64,000 nucleotides of DNA from the NCBI GenBank assembly GCA_027972325.1, contig JAPMOS010000013.1, positions 172,501 to 236,500 on the forward strand, in the 5' to 3' direction. The notes under the pieces were generated by a model. The model ran no database searches and was not told the DNA's origin. It saw nothing but the letters and a program-made list of their open reading frames with translations. This stretch comes from Paratrimastix pyriformis (Eukaryota > Preaxostyla > Paratrimastigidae). Position numbers and translations under genes: made by a program. This document shows, in pieces, positions 61,801 to 64,000 of this stretch (position 1 is its first letter; every line of letters begins with the position of its first letter).

Positions 61801-64000
61801 ACCGCGCCGGTGGCGACAGCGAGCAGGGACCCGTCGGGGCTGAAGGCCACGTCCTGGACGGACTGGCCCCGGTAGAAGCCCGCGTGGCGGCACCGCCAGG
61901 CCACCCGGGCGGCCCCGGGGAGCGCAGCCTGGGCGGCCGCCTCGGGACTGGCGGGGTTGGGGGTGGCCTCGTCGGCCGCCGAGACGACCCGCTCCCACAC
62001 CTGCAGAAAACCAACAACCGCCCACCGACCGGAGGAACATGAACAAAACGGCTCCCCATTGGCCATCGGGGGGCCCGGGGGGGGGGGGGGGGGGGGGGCC
62101 AGGGCGGGGCGGCAGGGGCGGGCCTTGAAACGGCAGTCCATGCTGCCCGTCACGACCAGGGGGCCGTGGGGTGGCAGGCGATCGAGGTGATCGTGGGCAC
62201 TTCCACGCAGGTGTTCTGGACGTACCTGCGGTGGGCAGTGGGGAGGGGGAGGGGAGGGGAGGGATGCGGGGTGTGGCAAGCAGCACACGGAGAGGTGATG
62301 GAGGGGAGCGCGACGACAAGGGAGGGGAGGGAGGAGAGGTGGGGGGGTATGGAAATCTAGCCCTCCTGTACAGTTCCAACGGCATGTCAAAAGACGGCGC
62401 TGGAGGAGAAAGTGGAGGGCATTGCGCTGCATTGGGCGGGCTGGGTGGCGGGGTGGCGGGGGCAGCGAGACGGACTGGGCGCCGTTCCACTCCCAGAACT
62501 TGAGGGAGAGCTCCTCCCGGAAGCGGAGCATGGGGTCCGAGCGGCGGGTCAGGGTGACCATCACCGGGGGCACGTCCCCGGTCGGCTTCAGGAAGGCCAC
62601 GTGCTCGACCCGGTGCCGGGCCGCCGCGTAGTCGCCCGTCGCCACGACATTGGTCCCCACCACCACGAGATCCCGCACGTGCCTGCCGGTGCGGAAATCA
62701 GCAGCCCGAAACGAAACGAAACGGCAACGGTGACCGCGGGCCGCCGGTGTCTGTGACGGGGCGGGGCAACCCAAATCCCAGGCGGGGATGACGGGGCGTG
62801 GATGGCGGGGCGCGAGGCGGACGAGTTAGTGGCGGGGTCGAAGAACTGCACGGCCCCGGGGCGGCTGTTGATGGCCAGCTGGCCCGTGAAGGGGTCCCGG
62901 ACCAGCCCCGTGAGGAGCTTCTCCTTGCCCAGCTTCAGGGCGGCCACCTCGTACTTGGGGCTGTTCGTGGGCACGTGCACCATCAGCACGGCGTTCTCCC
63001 GGGTGCACAGCTGGCGGAGATCGAGACACCAAGTTAGGTCTCAGAGGGCGCGGGGGTGGGGGTGGGGGGGGGCACGGACCGCGTAGTAGATGCCGTCCGG
63101 GCTGGCCGAGACGGTGGCCAGGGGAGCCCCCAGGCGGGGCAGGAAGGACCGCTGCATGGTGGCCAGCTGCCACATGACCAGGACGCCCTCCGTGCCCACC
63201 GTCAGGACCATCTCACCCCCGGGGCTGAAGCAGATGCCGCCCACCTGGTCGCTGTGCCAGTGCTCGTCGGTCTGCTTGGGGGCCGCCCCGATGGCCAGCG
63301 GCTGGTCGCCCGTGGTGCGCACGATCTTGGTGTGCTGCAGCCGCACCCCGGGGGGCAGGGGGGCGCTCACCTTGCCCGTGGCCGGGTCGGTGACGGGCGC
63401 AATGGCCGGGACGGACTGCCGGCTGGCGAGGTACCACAGGGTCAGGTGGCCCCAGCAGTCGCCCGTGGCCACCATCGGCTCGGTCGGGTGGAAGGCCAGG
63501 CAGGTCAGCGGACGGGGGTGGAAGAACCTGGCCGGGAAATCGGGGTGGCGGTGATGGTGAGTGGGCGATGATGGGTGATGGGAGGAGGAGGAGGAGGAGG
63601 AGGAGGAGGAGGAGGAGGAGGAGGAGGAGGAAGGGGGAGGGGGGGGGGGGGCGAACCGTTCGAAGCTGTGCTCGAAAAGATCGTAGATCATGAAGCTGGA
63701 CCGAGTCACGACGGCCAAGGACTTGCCATCCGGGGCCAGGGTCATGCAGACGGTGTCCCGGAGGGTCAGCATGATGTCCTTGCGCAGCTTGGAGGCATGC
63801 ACCGAGACGAGCTCCTCGGTGTAGGCGCGGGTGGTGGGGTGCCGGACTGAGGACGCCACCAGCAGGTAAAAGATGGGCTTCAAGGGGGACATGACCATCA
63901 TCTTGATCTTTTGACCCACCGAGAGTTTCTGGGGTGAGTGGAGAGATCGCGCGTGATGGGACGAGTTGGAGCAAATCAGACAGACCTTCAACATGATGGC
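58859..64000 (-). CDS. WDR75: WDR75/Utp17-like WD40 protein of the SSU processome (5' end outside window)
   Basis: The gene runs leftward from beyond the window edge to the stop at 58859. Two beta-propellers are suggested by CMTLAPDGKSLAVV with FMIYDL, LTCLAFHPTEPMVATGD with LTLWYL, GICFSPGGEMVLTVG with LVMWQL, RDLVVVGTNVVATGD, SLKFWEWNG, DVAFSPDGSLLAVA, VTLWDPLTG, YLVALTAEAVYVWNL and HFACLAMDPRGSTFALS. A charged linker at 59.88-60.3 kb has nearly identical AKTATEGETEGEG units. The C-terminal block (FERLFGSAPLAPV, RPLMEAPAHVGVPLGPLFAALLEALMP) resembles the conserved end of WDR75, a t-UTP that couples rDNA transcription to pre-rRNA processing in the nucleolus. A 24-base C-run (minus sense) lies in an intron at about 62075-62098. 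Gln/Ala/Glu-rich tail. Confidence 0.78.
63583..63651. repeat. (GGA)n microsatellite and G-run in WDR75-like intron
   Basis: About 16 GGA units followed by GGGAGG and a 12-base G-run. In gene sense this is a C/T-rich polypyrimidine tract. Confidence 0.9.

Overview
The window is GC-rich nuclear DNA from a unicellular eukaryote. About 20 genes are packed on both strands. Almost every gene is cut by short introns of 43-220 bp, with codons ending in G or C and short intergenic spaces. An IFT22 gene implies a cilium or flagellum. DNA2, ALG2, alanine aminotransferase, GDP-mannose dehydratase and PTB-like, TIA-like and WDR75-like genes give a broad eukaryotic housekeeping background. A free-living heterotrophic flagellate fits best. 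A metamonad of the Preaxostyla type is my guess, not something the sequence proves.

Layout. 1-2.4 kb: 3' end of a DNA2 helicase gene (+). 2.6-6.7 kb: a SMI1/KNR4 (SUKH) protein and the ALG2 mannosyltransferase (both -). 6.8-7.2 kb: a small three-exon ubiquitin-like gene (+), divergent from ALG2. 7.5-12.8 kb: an XRRA1-like leucine-rich-repeat gene (+) holding two TCA microsatellites and a five-unit satellite in one long intron. 13-17.6 kb: a rhodanese plus dual-specificity phosphatase gene and alanine aminotransferase (+). 18.1-22.5 kb: a nucleotide-sugar (GDP-mannose type) transporter (-), IFT22 (+) and an F-box/LRR gene (-). 22.7-26.2 kb: a secreted protein with KRE9/KNH-like domains and a GPI-type tail (+). 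26.3-29 kb: an aldo-keto reductase cut off after its first third, joined to a Tc1-like DD34E transposase that is itself split by a second inverted-repeat element. 29.2-41.2 kb: an inositol polyphosphate 5-phosphatase, a PTB-like RNA-binding protein, a seven-segment membrane protein of unknown family, GDP-mannose 4,6-dehydratase and an OB-OB-RING protein (all +). 41.4-47.2 kb: an accessory, less GC-rich stretch with a Cys-His protein, 45-bp inverted repeats 2 kb apart, unassigned spliced reading frames and a poly(A) tract. 47.3-50.2 kb: a TIA-1-like RNA-binding protein (-). 50.9-58.2 kb: a beta-helix receptor fused to a TKL kinase (+). 58.9-64 kb: a WDR75/Utp17-like WD40 gene (-), running off the right edge.

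Themes. Four genes touch mannose or wall glycosylation: ALG2 uses GDP-mannose in the ER, the transporter probably carries GDP-mannose into the Golgi, GMD starts GDP-fucose synthesis, and the KRE9/KNH-like protein is a likely surface product. They are scattered and not an operon. The most unusual genome-wide signal is the 5' splice site. Introns placed by frame and homology nearly all begin GTYYG (GTCCG, GTCTG, GTTTG) instead of GTRAG, and many introns carry long C-homopolymers in the coding sense. Exon borders given below were derived by hand from reading frame, splice dinucleotides and remembered family sequences.
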